This document shows, in pieces, positions 1 to 12,153 of a stretch of 64,000 nt of DNA (positions within the stretch are counted from its first letter, which is position 1; the number at the start of each line of letters is the position of its first letter). Origin of the DNA: Cladobotryum mycophilum. Taxonomy: Eukaryota; Ascomycota; Sordariomycetes; Hypocreales; Hypocreaceae. The position numbers and the translations under genes were made by a program. The stretch covers positions 3,720,001 through 3,784,000 of the forward strand of contig CM071590.1 of assembly GCA_036429605.1 (NCBI GenBank), given 5' to 3'. Below the pieces are notes generated by a model that saw nothing but the letters and a program-made list of their open reading frames with translations, did no database searches and was not told where the DNA came from.

Positions 1-406
1 CCCAGGTTCAAGTTGTTTTGCTTTTCGGGTCTTCAACAAGGCTCGGCGGCACAGGATGTAACCCGGAAAATATGTGAGTCCTTGTCCGGGCCAGTCGTAG
101 GTAACACTCGGTCAAGGCAAAGAGCCCACACTCGTGATGCTGGACAACCACCTGCTATGAAGAGTTGAGATTGCTGCAGCAGCGTAATGGGTCCCGGGCC
201 AGAGTCTCAAGCAGCCTCTTTTTCGGGTTCGTTTAGGCGACGGAAAACTCCACAGGGTCCAGCCAAGGTCATGAGCCAGGGCTGTCTGCTTGCTTGCTTG
301 CCGCTCTCTCTCTTTTTGCCTTGCTTCTCTCGCCCCGTTGCCGCTGATGATGCCGCCTCTGGTTGATAATGACGATGAATGCCTGCGTGGCTACTGCTTG
401 CTTGCT

Positions 407-438
<32 letters not shown>

Positions 439-541
439 AAAGATGCAGCCCCGTTGCCTCGTCTTGCCTCGCGTCACGTCCCGCCTTTCTGCAATGCAGG
501 TCTGTCTGGCTTGGGGGATGGAATCTCTTTCTCACACACGC

Positions 542-583
542 ACTCTCTCTCTCTCTCTCTCTCGTGTGTGTGTGTGTGTGTGT
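542..583. repeat. Compound CT/GT microsatellite
   Basis: About 11 CT units pass directly into about 10 GT units. The opposite strand reads AC then AG. It lies in gene-free DNA. Confidence 0.9.
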
Positions 584-2612
584 TCCTCTCAGCATTCAAC
601 AAGGACGTGCACGCTGCGCAAGCATGGAAGTCTGGAAGGAGGCAAGTGATAGCCTTACGAAGAACAAAAGCTGGAACCGGGCAGCAAGCTGAGACACGCT
701 ACTGTCGAAACCCCACTGTGGAATCTAGCACCGTACCAGGGAATCCGTGATTTTAGTGGCTTGACCGGCCAGACCAGGGGGCCAGATGCTTCAGTGGGTT
801 TACAGGGGATCCAGTTGGTAGTTACAGGGCTCTACAGGACTTAGCCAGCCTGCACAGGGCTGCACCGTTCAGCAGGTTACAGTTGACACTAGGCAGCTCC
901 ATCTCCCGGGTCACCGGGACTCCACGTCATCCGCACTGTCTCAAAGCACTGCGGATACCTCATCCATCCCATCCCATCCCATCCATGGACCTTTTTCCTT
1001 TATTTATTTTTTTCCCTTTCGACCTCTTCCATGTTATTGCTCTAAGCCTCAAACCACCCTCCACACACGTACATACACCCCTTAAACTAGACCCAGCAAC
1101 CAAGCGGACTCGTGGCCCCCCTTCTCCCATCCGCTTCTTCTCGGCTTCTGGCCTCTTTTCCTGGAGGGGGTGGAAGAGGAAGAGAAGAAGAAGAAGAAGA
1201 AGAAGAGGGGGAAAGAGGGCGGATCCGTTTCCACTGCGAATATTATAGAAGTAGAGAAAAAGAAACAAAATACCAACCAGACCTTACCGCCGCCCACAGG
1301 CCGTAACCATGGTGTGCAGGCTCCTCCTGTCGTGTCCAGCCAGCCAGCGAGGCCCGCCCCTCCATCGGAACCTGTGTTTAAACCATACGGAGTACACAAG
1401 ACGAGTCTCATCTTGACCGGAATTTCCGTCCATGTCTTCAGCAGCCAACCGGCATCCAAAGCGGCTTCTTTGTTCACTCCTTGCTCCTCTCTCCCTCCCT
1501 CCTTATAATACTCACCGCCTGGGGGGCACACACTTTGGTGGGGGGAGGAGAGAGGAGGGGGAATGATTCTATCCCATCCGAATCAAGAGTGTTCCTGCTG
1601 TGGAACAAGTAACCATGCCAGGCTCTCTCCTCTCATCTCCTCTCCTCTCCCTCCCTCCCTCCCTGCCTCCCTCTCTTTCGCCTCACCTTTGACGAGAGGA
1701 CAGGAGGGGAAGTAGAGTACTCCGTAGTGGCTCGTACATGCAAAGCGATGGATGCTAAAAAAGCAAAAGTTACAAACCCAGTGCTGCACTACACACCAAG
1801 AAGAGCGATCCAATTTCCTCCAGCCGCATATGAATCAATCATCTACAATTTCGCGCCGTCCATGTACTCCGTACGACCTAGGTAATTAGCTTGCTTACAT
1901 GTTGCTCATCTCGCCAACCAACATCCTGGCTTCCCATCTCATAGAGCCATGCTCAAGACCAATATAGGAAAATGCGCTATACTTTGTATGTTTATTCTGT
2001 CTTGGCTCCCTCTACAAGTACTTTGATGAACTGGGGGAGAAAAAGTAAGTAGTAATTACAAGTACTTGCCTGGCAAGGGAGGGAGGAAGACAAAGCACAC
2101 ACAGACACACACACACTCTCTCTCTCTCTCTCGGTGTATGTGTTGTGTGTCTGTACTCCGTATCACCGTTCGGAAGCATCCTCTCTCACCCGTACCGCTG
2201 TATCACATTCTCTTGCTACAAGTAGACGGACGGAAATCTAAAAGATGGTTCCCGTCTTTACACTCACACCTTGGCAAACAAAATTGCAGGCGAGCCGACT
2301 TTAGCCATCAGACCCGCAAGGCTCGTACAAGCAGCAGGCAGGTAGGCCTACATCATCATGTACATACATTGAGTGATCTGCTAATAAAACGACGCCAACA
2401 ACAACGGGTCCGATGCCGCAGCCTGCTACCACTAATCTATTTTACTACTACCCAAAGTCCCAAAGTTGTCTAGGCATACGCGAATTAATGTAGTGCATCT
2501 ATGCTGTGAGTGGGAGTAGGTGGGTGTGAATGGGAGTGCTCACTAACAAGCTATTAATATGCAAGCCTACAAATCTGCAAGTGTGTAATAGTCCATGTGT
2601 GTAGTATACATA

Positions 2613-2613
<1 letters not shown>

Positions 2614-2644
<31 letters not shown>

Positions 2645-2651
2645 TGTGTGT
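2614..2651. repeat. Compound CT/GT microsatellite
   Basis: CT units followed by about twelve GT units. It has the same compound order as the copy near 542. Confidence 0.9.
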
Positions 2652-3208
2652 GGATGCGAATGCGCATGTAGGTGTATTATCGACACGGAAACAAGACAAC
2701 GAGGTTTCATTCAGCCAGCCAGATTTTCATCGCAGGTGCATTCATTACCAATCTACCAATTTTGTCATGCTAAGTCTATGTCGAGTCCCAATGATGCCTG
2801 CCGATAATTCCCATATTACCATGTATTCCGACCCCTTTCTGCCAAGCAAATGATAAAGCAAACAACCTGATCCGTCCATCATTAATACCGAATACCTAAA
2901 ACCCAGCAAAGTAAAGTGTCAAAATACCCCCAACCTATTACATATAGTAGTAAGGAAACTTTTTTTGGTCCAGAACTCCTGGGAACATCCTCAAAAATTC
3001 CCATGCAGCAGAACGCCTTACATTAGATGTAATTCCGAGCCCCTCCCCTCGTACGTGGGTAGAAGGCGTAAAAGCGTAAAAGCCAATACCTACCCCCACC
3101 GACTCATGTGACATGACATATGCGGGACAATTCTCTTTTGGGATACTGCATCACTCGCTCGAGTTTGTTTGTGAAATGCTTTTTCCCAAGTCCACCCTGG
3201 TCCTGAGC

Positions 3209-4791
3209 CTAGTTTGGCTGCGACCTCAGTGGGAAGAAGCCGCTCGGCATTGGCTCCAGGTGCCACACCCTGGTCGCAGCCGGACCAAATGCCTTGTTCC
3301 ACTCGTGCTGCAGATCCTGTGGAATATTCCAACCCATTTCATCATCTCGAAGGCGCATGCGGACAAGGTGTCGTCGCTGGTTCGAAGCCGTGCCGTTGAT
3401 GAAGCCGTCCCGTCGGTGCAGGATGGCAAGGTTGTTAATGAAATGAATGTCCCCTGCCTGTGTCTTGAACTCGAGCCGAGTTGCTTCTGCAATCTTCTCA
3501 ATCGCGTCCAGAGCCTCGAGTTGACTGCAGGTCAGTTTTGGCAGGTGGGCAGGGCGGGCGTGGCTTGCGCTACCAATCAGGGCCGCTCTGCCGAAATTCG
3601 TAATTAGTCGACCCTCTTGGTAGAACATGACAGGCCGACATTGAAACTTGGGTCTGTTCAGCACGAGCGGGTCAGCCACTATGTCCATTTCCAGTAGATC
3701 CTGATCCTGATTCTGATCCGGTAGAGACAGGAGCTAGAGCCAAAGCCAAAGCCAGAGCCGGGAACAGAGTCAGGGAACAAGGAGGAGGGAAAGAGCGAGA
3801 AGAAAAGGACGAGTTATAGGCATAGGTAGGTGCTTGTACTTACAGAGCAAAGGGCCAATCGGATCGAGCCAGGGTACGGATCAGATCGGGCCTGGTGGCT
3901 GCAAGGACATTGTAGACCGTGTAGGCCGACGAGATGATGCACTTGCCACCGGACAGTGCAGTGTTCCTGGTCAACCAACTAATAATGTCGCCAGCCTCTT
4001 CGTTGTGGAAGGTCTGCGAGATTGTGTGTCAGCAAATTAGTCATCAAGGGAACAGTCAACCAATCTTCTCTACTTGCACAAACATACAATGGGAGAGGTG
4101 GAGTGGCGATGGTGCTCAGCTCTCGTCTTGGTGGAGTCGTCGGCAATAATGTGAACTAGTCTCTCGGTCAGTCTTGCTAGCAAATTAGCACTGGTCCTGG
4201 GGGCCCTGATTCATACCCAACATGTTGCCCTTCTTGTCTTGGCGGCCTTGACGATTGGCGATGTAAGATTGGAGGCCGAGGTAGAGAACAGTCAGGTCCT
4301 CGACGGCATACTTCTTCGGATCCAGTCCCCGAATGACTCCAAATCCCTTGCCGTTGTGGATGTCCTGGCGCAGACGATCTAGCTTGGGCCCAACGGTAGG
4401 GAGCGGGAAGTTATCTCGACAAGCGAGATCCCCATCCAGGCCAAGAGCTAAGATGCCTCTAGTCAGCAGCCATTCATGAAAAGGCAAGGGTGAATGAATG
4501 AATGAATGAATGAGTGAAAGAGGTGGCTGCAAGCTGTTGTAGTACTCCATACATACCTTTGAACTGCTCGAGAGCAGCATCAATCTCCTGCAAGTCCTGC
4601 TCATTGAGGGAGTGAACAAACTGGGACTCGTCTGCAAATTGCTGGCCGGCCCAGGCAAGCTGAGAGTCCAGCGTGACAGGGAAGCTGGTAGGAAGGCTAG
4701 AAGCCTCAGCCAAAGGCATGGGATGCTTGAACTCCTGCTGAAGAGGAGTAACGGTGGAGCCAAGGACTGGCCCAGTTCCGGAGGATGCCAT
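3209..4791 (-). CDS. TauD/TfdA-like Fe(II)/2-oxoglutarate dioxygenase, five exons
   Basis: Proposed exons are 4557-4791, 4217-4447, 4088-4155, 3844-4013 and 3209 to about 3733. The protein would be about 409 residues. Family knowledge: these fungal clavaminate-synthase-like proteins use iron and 2-oxoglutarate to hydroxylate small molecules; the substrate cannot be read from sequence. Visible blocks are GFGVIRGLDP, HIIADDSTKTRAEHHRHS, TFHNEEAGDII and the C-terminal FINNLAILHRRDGF. The last two supply the likely iron ligands; the first ligand pair reads H-x-E rather than the usual H-x-D. The first three introns have good donors, GTATGT or GTATGA, and AG acceptors. The fourth junction (3734-3843) does not keep phase: exon 4 ends with two spare bases, while every AG acceptor before the conserved last exon enters at codon position 1. 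One base is missing or a micro-exon is present. No biosynthetic cluster surrounds it. Confidence 0.85.
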
Positions 4792-7700
4792 GATGGGAAT
4801 TGGGAGAAACGGGCTGGTTATCGAGGCCGAAGAGTGTTGCGTTCAGGTTATGGCTTGTTTAGCGCCGGGAAGGGTATCACACGCCAGATCCGAGAGATCT
4901 TGAAGGATTGTAGAAAGGCACATAAAATTCTCCGAATGGGTGGAGAGGAATGAGTGTCGTGGTAGAGTCGAAGTGAAAGTGAGTGAGCAAAGACAAGTGA
5001 AGAACAGAGATGGATGGAAGAGGAAGAGGGAGAGGTTTTTTGTGGGAGAAGAGGAGAAGATGAGAGGAGAAGAAAGCTTTTGGGAAAGACACAGTGGCAC
5101 AAGGAGAGACGTGAGAAGGAAGTGTCGACAGAAGGCTATATACCTACTGTAAATCAATGAAGGAGGGAAAGAGACTCCTGTCTCGTTACGTACTTGTAGG
5201 AGGTATTATGTCCACCTTCTCGACTGCATATTTGGTAGAAGGGTACCTGCCTCTATCACAGGGACAAGCAGCAGCAAGGTAGGGTGTGCAAAAGACACTC
5301 TCACACATAGACAGGGCATGGATATGGGATGGGCCTCTCATTTGCTACAGAGTGACACAACGGCAGTGTGTGGACTGAGGGCATACATGCCGGAGGTAGG
5401 ATACAGCAGAACTACACTTAAGTAGGTACCAAGATACACAAACAACTACCTGCCTTCTCCCTGCCGTGTGCCTACATTGGTCAGGTACTGGGCAGGTAGA
5501 GCAGGCAAGGAAGTAGATTGGGGTGCAGGTAGTTGCCCTCTGCAACTGCAATAGCAAGGCCCGCGTCCCCGGGAGAGATCCGCCCAACCAAAAAAACAAA
5601 ACAAAAAAAAAGAAAAGAAAAAAACGAAGGAAAACCATAAGATGGGAGGCCCAGAAGGAAGGAAAAAGTAAAAATGGAAAACAAGAAAAAAGAAAATGAA
5701 ACAAATAAAGAAAGAGAGACAAAAAAAAAGATGTACTCACCTTACATGTAGTACGTACATACATACATACATACCTACATACATGATACAGGCAGGCCCC
5801 CCCATCTCTCCATCTAATACGACTAGGCAAGGTAGGGTTTATGGGCAAAGCAATATGGGTCGTGGCCCCAGCTATTTATTGCCCATCATGATGCAAGGCA
5901 AACAGCCCTTTCTTACTAAGTGGTAGGTCGTACATGCATGTATATATGTACATATTATTAGTAGGCGTACTATTACCCTGCCTTTCCATAAAAAATAAAT
6001 AAAAAAGATCCATGGAGAGAGAGACCTTGCCCATACCATATCACCCCAAATAGGCGTCGCCCATTCGATCGGGTTGTTTTTTGCACTAGTGTCTACCTTG
6101 ATACTGATGCAACCCCACCCCCTGGCCTGGCCCCGGAGGAAGATCCGGCTACTGCATGTGCAAGCCTGGCGGATGAGGGTGTGAAGAGCAGAAACAGAGA
6201 CAGAAACAGCAGCAGCAGGAGGAGGAGGTGGTGGAGGAGGGGGAGTAGGGAGCAAGGGGCAAGGAAGAGTCAGAATAGCCTGACAAGCCTGTCAAGCCCG
6301 GTAGGTCTCGCTGTATTTGTATTTTTGGGAAGAGGGAGGGGGTTAGGAGAGATGAGAGATGAGAGATCAAACGGACTTGGCACTGGCTATTCCGAGTAGA
6401 CGGGTCCATGATGCTGGCATACATATGCGGCAAGCAAGAACGCCACGCACCTTTGAGAAATTAAGATCAAATACCTTGTCCTGCCGACGTCGTCCGCCTC
6501 TCATACGTGCATGCGTTGCATACCTGTACCTAGTACTATCTATACGCACACAGGACAGCGCAGCACAGCACAGCATAACACAGCACAAGGGCATACCTGG
6601 TATTCATAGGTACAGGTAGTCACAGTCACGGTCACAATTACAGTCACTCACTGCCCACAGGTACAAGAGCATAGCCCTGACCACACACACACGTACACGC
6701 ACTCACACGCGCACCGCATGCCTACCTACTTACTGTACCTACTATAAGGTACCTACCTACGCACGCCCATATATGCACCTACACCTACAGGGCATATTGC
6801 TGGGTAGCAAACAAAATAACTTGGTTCGGATCGCGATCCCGGCCAAGCTACACGGTACTGATCCGAGCCCTGCGGCCGTACGATAGTGTTCGTTGTACCC
6901 GGCAGCCTGGAAGCATATCCTTGCCTTCCGACAGGCTTCGGGGGCCGAACAAAGACCAAAGGGTACGAACAGGGTTCCCAAGTCCCCAGCCAACAAGCCA
7001 ACAAGCCCAAACAGCCATTCATCTATCCATCCAGCCAGCCTGCCAGCCAGCCTGCCTGCCTTTTTTTGTCCTATGATTAGATTAGCGATCTGCTGCGGGC
7101 CGCCGGGGTGCGGTTGCGGTTGCGGGAGGGCTGTCTAGTCCCCAAGCCAACAACACATCACGGCAACCAACTAAGCAAGCAAATACAAATCAATTTTAAT
7201 CTAGAGAAAGAAAAAAGCCTGACACGGCACCACACACGGAGGGAGAGGGGAAGGGGGGGGGGGGGGGGAAGGGAGAGACATGGTCACCCCAGACAAAATG
7301 CCAGATCTTAGTACGTACCAAATGGCCAATGTGCTACAAGCCGACCACCTACCACTCAAAATACACCACCACCCATTTACAGAAACTACTCTATACCGCC
7401 AAACGCTACTGGTCAAGATACGGCTAGAGAGTCCAACAAGTGTCATACCCAAACACGCGTGTGACGTGACATGACTTGACAATCCTTATCGAGCAAAAAC
7501 TCAAATGTCAGTACTACTTGCTAATTAGTGCTCAGTTGTGTACATGCTTTATGGTGCCAAGGAGCAAAAGCAAAGACACCCCCTACCGCGAATCATCTCA
7601 CACAGTCAAATATCGGTGATAATAAAAGGAAGACCAAATGAATAGGGGGAGGAAGCAAGGTGAGGGAAGAGACGACAGGCGAACCCCTCCCAAGGCCAAC

Positions 7701-8312
7701 GAATGAACAGACGAGCTACCGTACGATCCAGAGTCAAACGGCGAACGAGAGTTGACAGGCAGAGACAGAAAATCGAGACAAAACGCAGACTCAGTGACAG
7801 AGACAAACATCATCCGCAGTAACTACTACTAGTGCGCGTTTCCACCGCCGCATCGCCAAACTAAATACCTTGCTTTCCGCTAGCCAAAGTAGGAACCAAG
7901 TAATGAGTCTGCATACATCCACGCTGCAATCCTCCGGCAATCCCATCGTATTTCCCCCATTGGGGTCCCCATTTGGGGTCGATTGGCCCACCTTCACATC
8001 CATCCGACATGGCCCAATCATGACCGCTCGCCTTGTCTTGGAGTACCTGCATCACCGATGCAGCCAGCCTTTTTCATCCAAATCAAGTGCCTGCTCCATC
8101 TCACCGCTCTCCCCCCGCAAGCAATAACTGGAATTTGATGCCGTTCTTGGGTATAGGAAAAGAAAGAAAGGAAGAAAGAAAGAAAGGTTCCACCGTCCCT
8201 AACCTGCCCTGCTAACTGGATCACAAACTATTGCATACCTGCCTCCCTGCCATACCCTCTGCCTACCTACAAGACAGTCTCAGTCTCTCTCTCCCACAGC
8301 ACAAATGCTTCC
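4792..8312. other. Gene-free spacer and upstream region of the dioxygenase gene
   Basis: No supported gene. The first few hundred bases upstream of 4791 are the likely promoter and leader of the dioxygenase. Further on are purine-rich tracts around 5585-5730, a TACA repeat at about 5754-5777, CTACCTA-type tetranucleotide repeats near 6720-6770 and an uninterrupted run of 16 G at 7253-7268. Open frames here are short, compositionally biased and lack any recognised domain. Confidence 0.6.
7253..7268. repeat. Homopolymer of 16 G
   Basis: A continuous run of 16 G in gene-free DNA. It is preceded by AA and followed by AA and a purine-rich stretch. Confidence 0.95.
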
Positions 8313-10965
8313 CTACAAGACAGTCGGCCGGGGCTGCCATCCTTCCTCAAACAGCTGACTGACAAAATAGTAATCACTTTCACAAGCACCGTTGACACGG
8401 AGCTCTTCCCAATCTTGCTCTGCATGAGGTCACACATACGTTAGCGCAGCCCAGGAATCTGGTCGTGTGAAGGGAAAGTCTTGGCTCGGAACTTACTATG
8501 CTGCTTGGCGAATGCTCTCGTTGCACGGACGAATTGGATCTTGTCTTCGTCCAGATCTGCCAATGTCCGCAGATCCTGATCCTTGCAATCATCAGAGAAG
8601 GGGTGGACGCCTTTGTTGCAGTAGTGGAAATGTGCCAGGAGAATGTTCGCGCCTGTGGTGTTGCAAACATCTGTCAGCACTCCGTTCCATGTCTCCCTGT
8701 TTCATACTACCGGGAGGGGCGCATCTTACCGAGATGGTATTCTTGTACCTTGTCCTCGCGAGCAAATCGGCGCTGTGAAACACATCAGTAAACTTGCCCC
8801 CTGATCCAAATCCCCCCAATCGTGCTGTATCTCTGTCTCACTGTGCACTGATCGGCATTTCTCAACTCACCTTCATACCGTGCTTACGGGCGTAGCTAGC
8901 ATCATGTGCCGTGATCAGTGACGCATTGTGCAGCAAAATGAACGTCACTATATACGTCACCAACCAACACGATTGCTTGTTTTTGAGAACCATCTTCTGG
9001 AGCTTATCCAAAAGTTCCCGCCTGAGTCTTGTTTGTATGTGGTGGATTAGGATCAAATCCATCTGAGCGCCTAGCACTGGCGGCACGGGAATCTTGCCAG
9101 GGCTGGGGCTCGTCTCATCGAGAATGTCGTTGGGCATGCCCAAAGTTTCTTCCCCGACAATGAACACGGACGTAGTCGACATACGGATAGATGCCCACAA
9201 GCGGAGCGTGGAAGTGAGTAGCTCCACCGCCTCCGATGGTGTCGTCGGGTCTCTCATCATCCGCCACGCTTGAAGGTATGTCTTGTACAGGATTCCCTCG
9301 GAGTGATTGAGTACAGTCCGGAGTATTTCGATCATTGAATCCCCAATGTGTTTGTTGTAGGCCACCTTGGCATCCTCCAGGTCCATGAGTGCGTAAGGTG
9401 GGATAGCAACAGACTTCGTCGTCCCATTATAGTCCCATGTCCGGTTCAACTTATCGCCTTCTTGAGACACAAACTTGCGTACTCGGAGCTGAAAGTTCCT
9501 GTTCGTAAATCCTTCAGATATATAAATGACCTTGATCTCTGCCGACGCCCACTTTTGAATGGGATCCGAAATGTTGTTATTCCATCTCCGCGTCCACTCA
9601 TACCCTGGTACTTGCCCTGGCTTGTACAGTCTGACGTCTGTGATCTTGTATCTCAGGCAAGGGAAGCGCCCAGCTCTTGTGTTTGCTACCTTTTTGCAAG
9701 TCATACATCCACCAGCAGGGTCGTCTGGATTGTGTTCGCACTGAAAATCGAGATCATGTCAGCATATGTAAACAACGCCAAATTTACAGCTTTATAATAC
9801 AACCAGAATACAGTGTCTTTGTGCAGATGACCACTTACACGTATGCGCTGCATCCTGCACCTTATACAGGAACCAATCTTCCTGGTTTGCGCCGTTTGCT
9901 CTCGGAGGTTTTGGTCTCGGAAAGGTCCCCGTTTGCCGCCACGTTGATTGGGAAGCAAAATGTCAAAGTTGGATTCTTGAGTATGCGGGATCATCTCGCT
10001 CCAGCCATCTAGTGGTACCGCCTGAGGCAAACCATCCAGCGGCACGACTTCATACTGAGTATAGACGCCGGAATGTTCGGTGTTTTGAGGTATTAAAGGG
10101 AGATAATTTGGATCATGTATAAGATTATGCCCAAAGGAGGTCGGTGATTGGTCACTATTCATTTGCGAAACGGCCGAGAACACGATAGGGCTCGAAAGCT
10201 GTGGCTCTTGCTTCACAAGATGGTCCGAGTAATACTCTGTAGATGGCTGGATTTGGTGATAATCCCCTTCATCCACGGTTGTTGGCACTGTTGCTATCTG
10301 TAGCTGCGGCGGAGGCTGAGGCGGCAAAGACACTGGGTCGAGTACAGGATAAGCGATCAGAGGCGGAGTACTAGAGATTGGATGATCGCCGCTGAATGAC
10401 AAATGTTGAGGCGATTCCTGGTTAGGGGTGACCTGATGGTGTACAGGTTGGATCGCCATGGAAGGGGGATCTTGCATGACATATGGCTGACCAGGATCAT
10501 ACGCTGACACTGGGTTCTCAGAGATGTGGTGATAGCCTTAATTTTGAAGTCAGCTACGCATGCCCACTCAAGAATCATCAAAATAAAGAGGGCGATGTGC
10601 ATACCATGGGGGTGTCCAAAGGCGCAGCAAGGGCATAGTATCTTTGAAAGTTGCCTACCAACCGCAGCCGGTGTTACCCATCCTGATATGCCTGCGCTAT
10701 TCGCATGGTGCTGAAATCCATCTGACGCAGGCAGTTTCTCCTGATAATCTTCCACAAACTCCTGCTGCTCCTGAGACATGGGGATGTAGTTGTTGTCTAT
10801 GCGTCTTCGTTTCTGAGAAAATTCCTGAGAAATATCGTGAAAACTTGAGCACTGGCCATAGGTCACAGTCTCTTGTATGGGAGAAAAGAGTTGATACTCA
10901 GATAAAAATGGCGTATAGGTGAAGTCCACAAAAGGGAATTGTATTGGTATTGAGGGTCCTGGCAC
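8313..10965 (-). CDS. Zn(II)2Cys6 transcription factor with central zinc cluster, six exons
   Basis: Exons 10605-10965, 9839-10536, 8871-9740, 8730-8772, 8497-8652 and 8313-8419 sum to 2,235 bases and keep one frame, giving 744 residues. The N-terminal 110-125 residues carry the block CPCCAFGHPHGYHH, which is split by the first intron. The zinc cluster lies in mid-protein: C344, C347, C354, C365, C368 and C381. The spacing is CX2CX6CX10CX2CX12C, with a longer last gap than the usual 6-8 residues, and the second intron falls just before C354. The remaining 360 residues are a conserved-looking regulatory region ending WQPRPTVL. Zn2Cys6 proteins are fungal DNA-binding regulators; I cannot name the target pathway. 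The start at 10965 is the first ATG in frame; an upstream non-coding exon is possible. The introns are 68, 98, 98, 77 and 77 bases. Confidence 0.85.
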
Positions 10966-12133
10966 ATCAAACCCGGTATGTGCCAGAGGCCTCTTGTGAT
11001 GGAAAGTTTGTTGGAGCTCCTATAAGACCATCAATATGACCGCTGATTCGCAGAGATGAGATGGAGATATGATGTGGGCATGCAAGATCGCGTTTATGCC
11101 CGTATGCTGTCGCACGGAACGGGTAGAATGGATGAAAGGCAATCAACAAGAGAAGAGTGATCAAGGTATGTGAACGGCAATGACATCGTAAGGGATGGGA
11201 GGAAGATGATGATATATCCCATGCAGGCTGCCGACCTGCTGGGGCGAGGGGATCTCTTACCATGATAGCTGCAGGAGAACGGGGTGTGTTGGACAAATGA
11301 AGCGTAGTGATAGGAACAACACCCAAGGTACCGGCACGTGGGAAGCGAAGTATCGACTATACACCAGAGACAAGCAACATCAACAAGGTACAGAGAAGCC
11401 GTGCACCAGAACACCGGACGAAGTTGAGCGATGCCGGGGGAGGGGTGGGTGGCTATGGTGCCACTGGTGCCATTTCCGGCACAGGAATTAGCATCCGCTA
11501 TGCAATCGCTGAGTGGAGCGAAAAGAGCATATGGCGCGCAAACAGGAACGCGGCTCGCCGCGAAAGTTCAAGACGAGGGTACGGTTGTCTGGCGGCTGGA
11601 AGAGGAGAAAAAATCAAAGACGGGATGGGATGGAAGGTAGGGAGTCTGGTTAGCGTTGGGCTGAGGGGCGAGGCAAACCCAGTCCAAGTAGCCGTGTCGA
11701 TCTGTGCGGTTGGTGCGTTGCTGGCGGGCAGACGCGCCCGAGGAATGCAATGGAAGGCCTGGTGCTGCTGCCACGGCTGGGGGGCTGACCAAACTCTGGT
11801 TCTCGCTCCTCTTGCTGTGCTGCTGCCGCCACCTCTCTGCTCTGCTTCTCCTCTGCGCTGCTCTGCGCTCCTCCGTTCTGCTCTGTTTTGCTTTGCTGCT
11901 CCTAATCCGGGGTACTTCCTCTCGTGAAACAGGGATTTCGGATAGCGCGGGCCAGAACCTGGGGCGTGCTGCCGATGTGCATAGGCGCAAGCGGATGAGT
12001 GAGTGGCTGGATCCAAAATCGCTGGGGACGGACGATGAAAGTCGTTTCTAGGAGGAAGAGAGGCGACTCGGTGAGAAGGGCAAAGTCAAAGGAGCCCGTG
12101 CTGAATTGTATTTTCGAACGGGACTGGAGAGGG

Positions 12134-12153
12134 GTACTCCGTACTCCGTACTG
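12134..12153. repeat. Tandem GTACTCC motif
   Basis: The word GTACTCC occurs twice in a row followed by GTACT, so TACTCCGTA appears twice overlapping. Further copies lie at 1386, 1718, 1865, 2154 and 13503, all outside genes. Confidence 0.85.

Larger units (their letters stand above)
1..3208. other. Gene-free, microsatellite-rich spacer
   Basis: I see no convincing gene here. The open frames are low-complexity artefacts. The stretch holds a TGC/CTG triplet run near 412-437, a compound CT then GT run near 542-583, a GAA run near 1183-1206, CA/CT runs near 2100-2132 and a CT then GT run near 2614-2651. The 9-mer TACTCCGTA or its complement occurs at 1386-1395, 1718-1726, 1865-1874 and 2154-2162. 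The right end is the 3' flank of the minus-strand dioxygenase gene. Confidence 0.6.

Noticed and set aside
269..750. Several frames of 68-123 codons
   Set aside because: They are produced by the CTG and CT/GT repeats and have no recognisable protein character.
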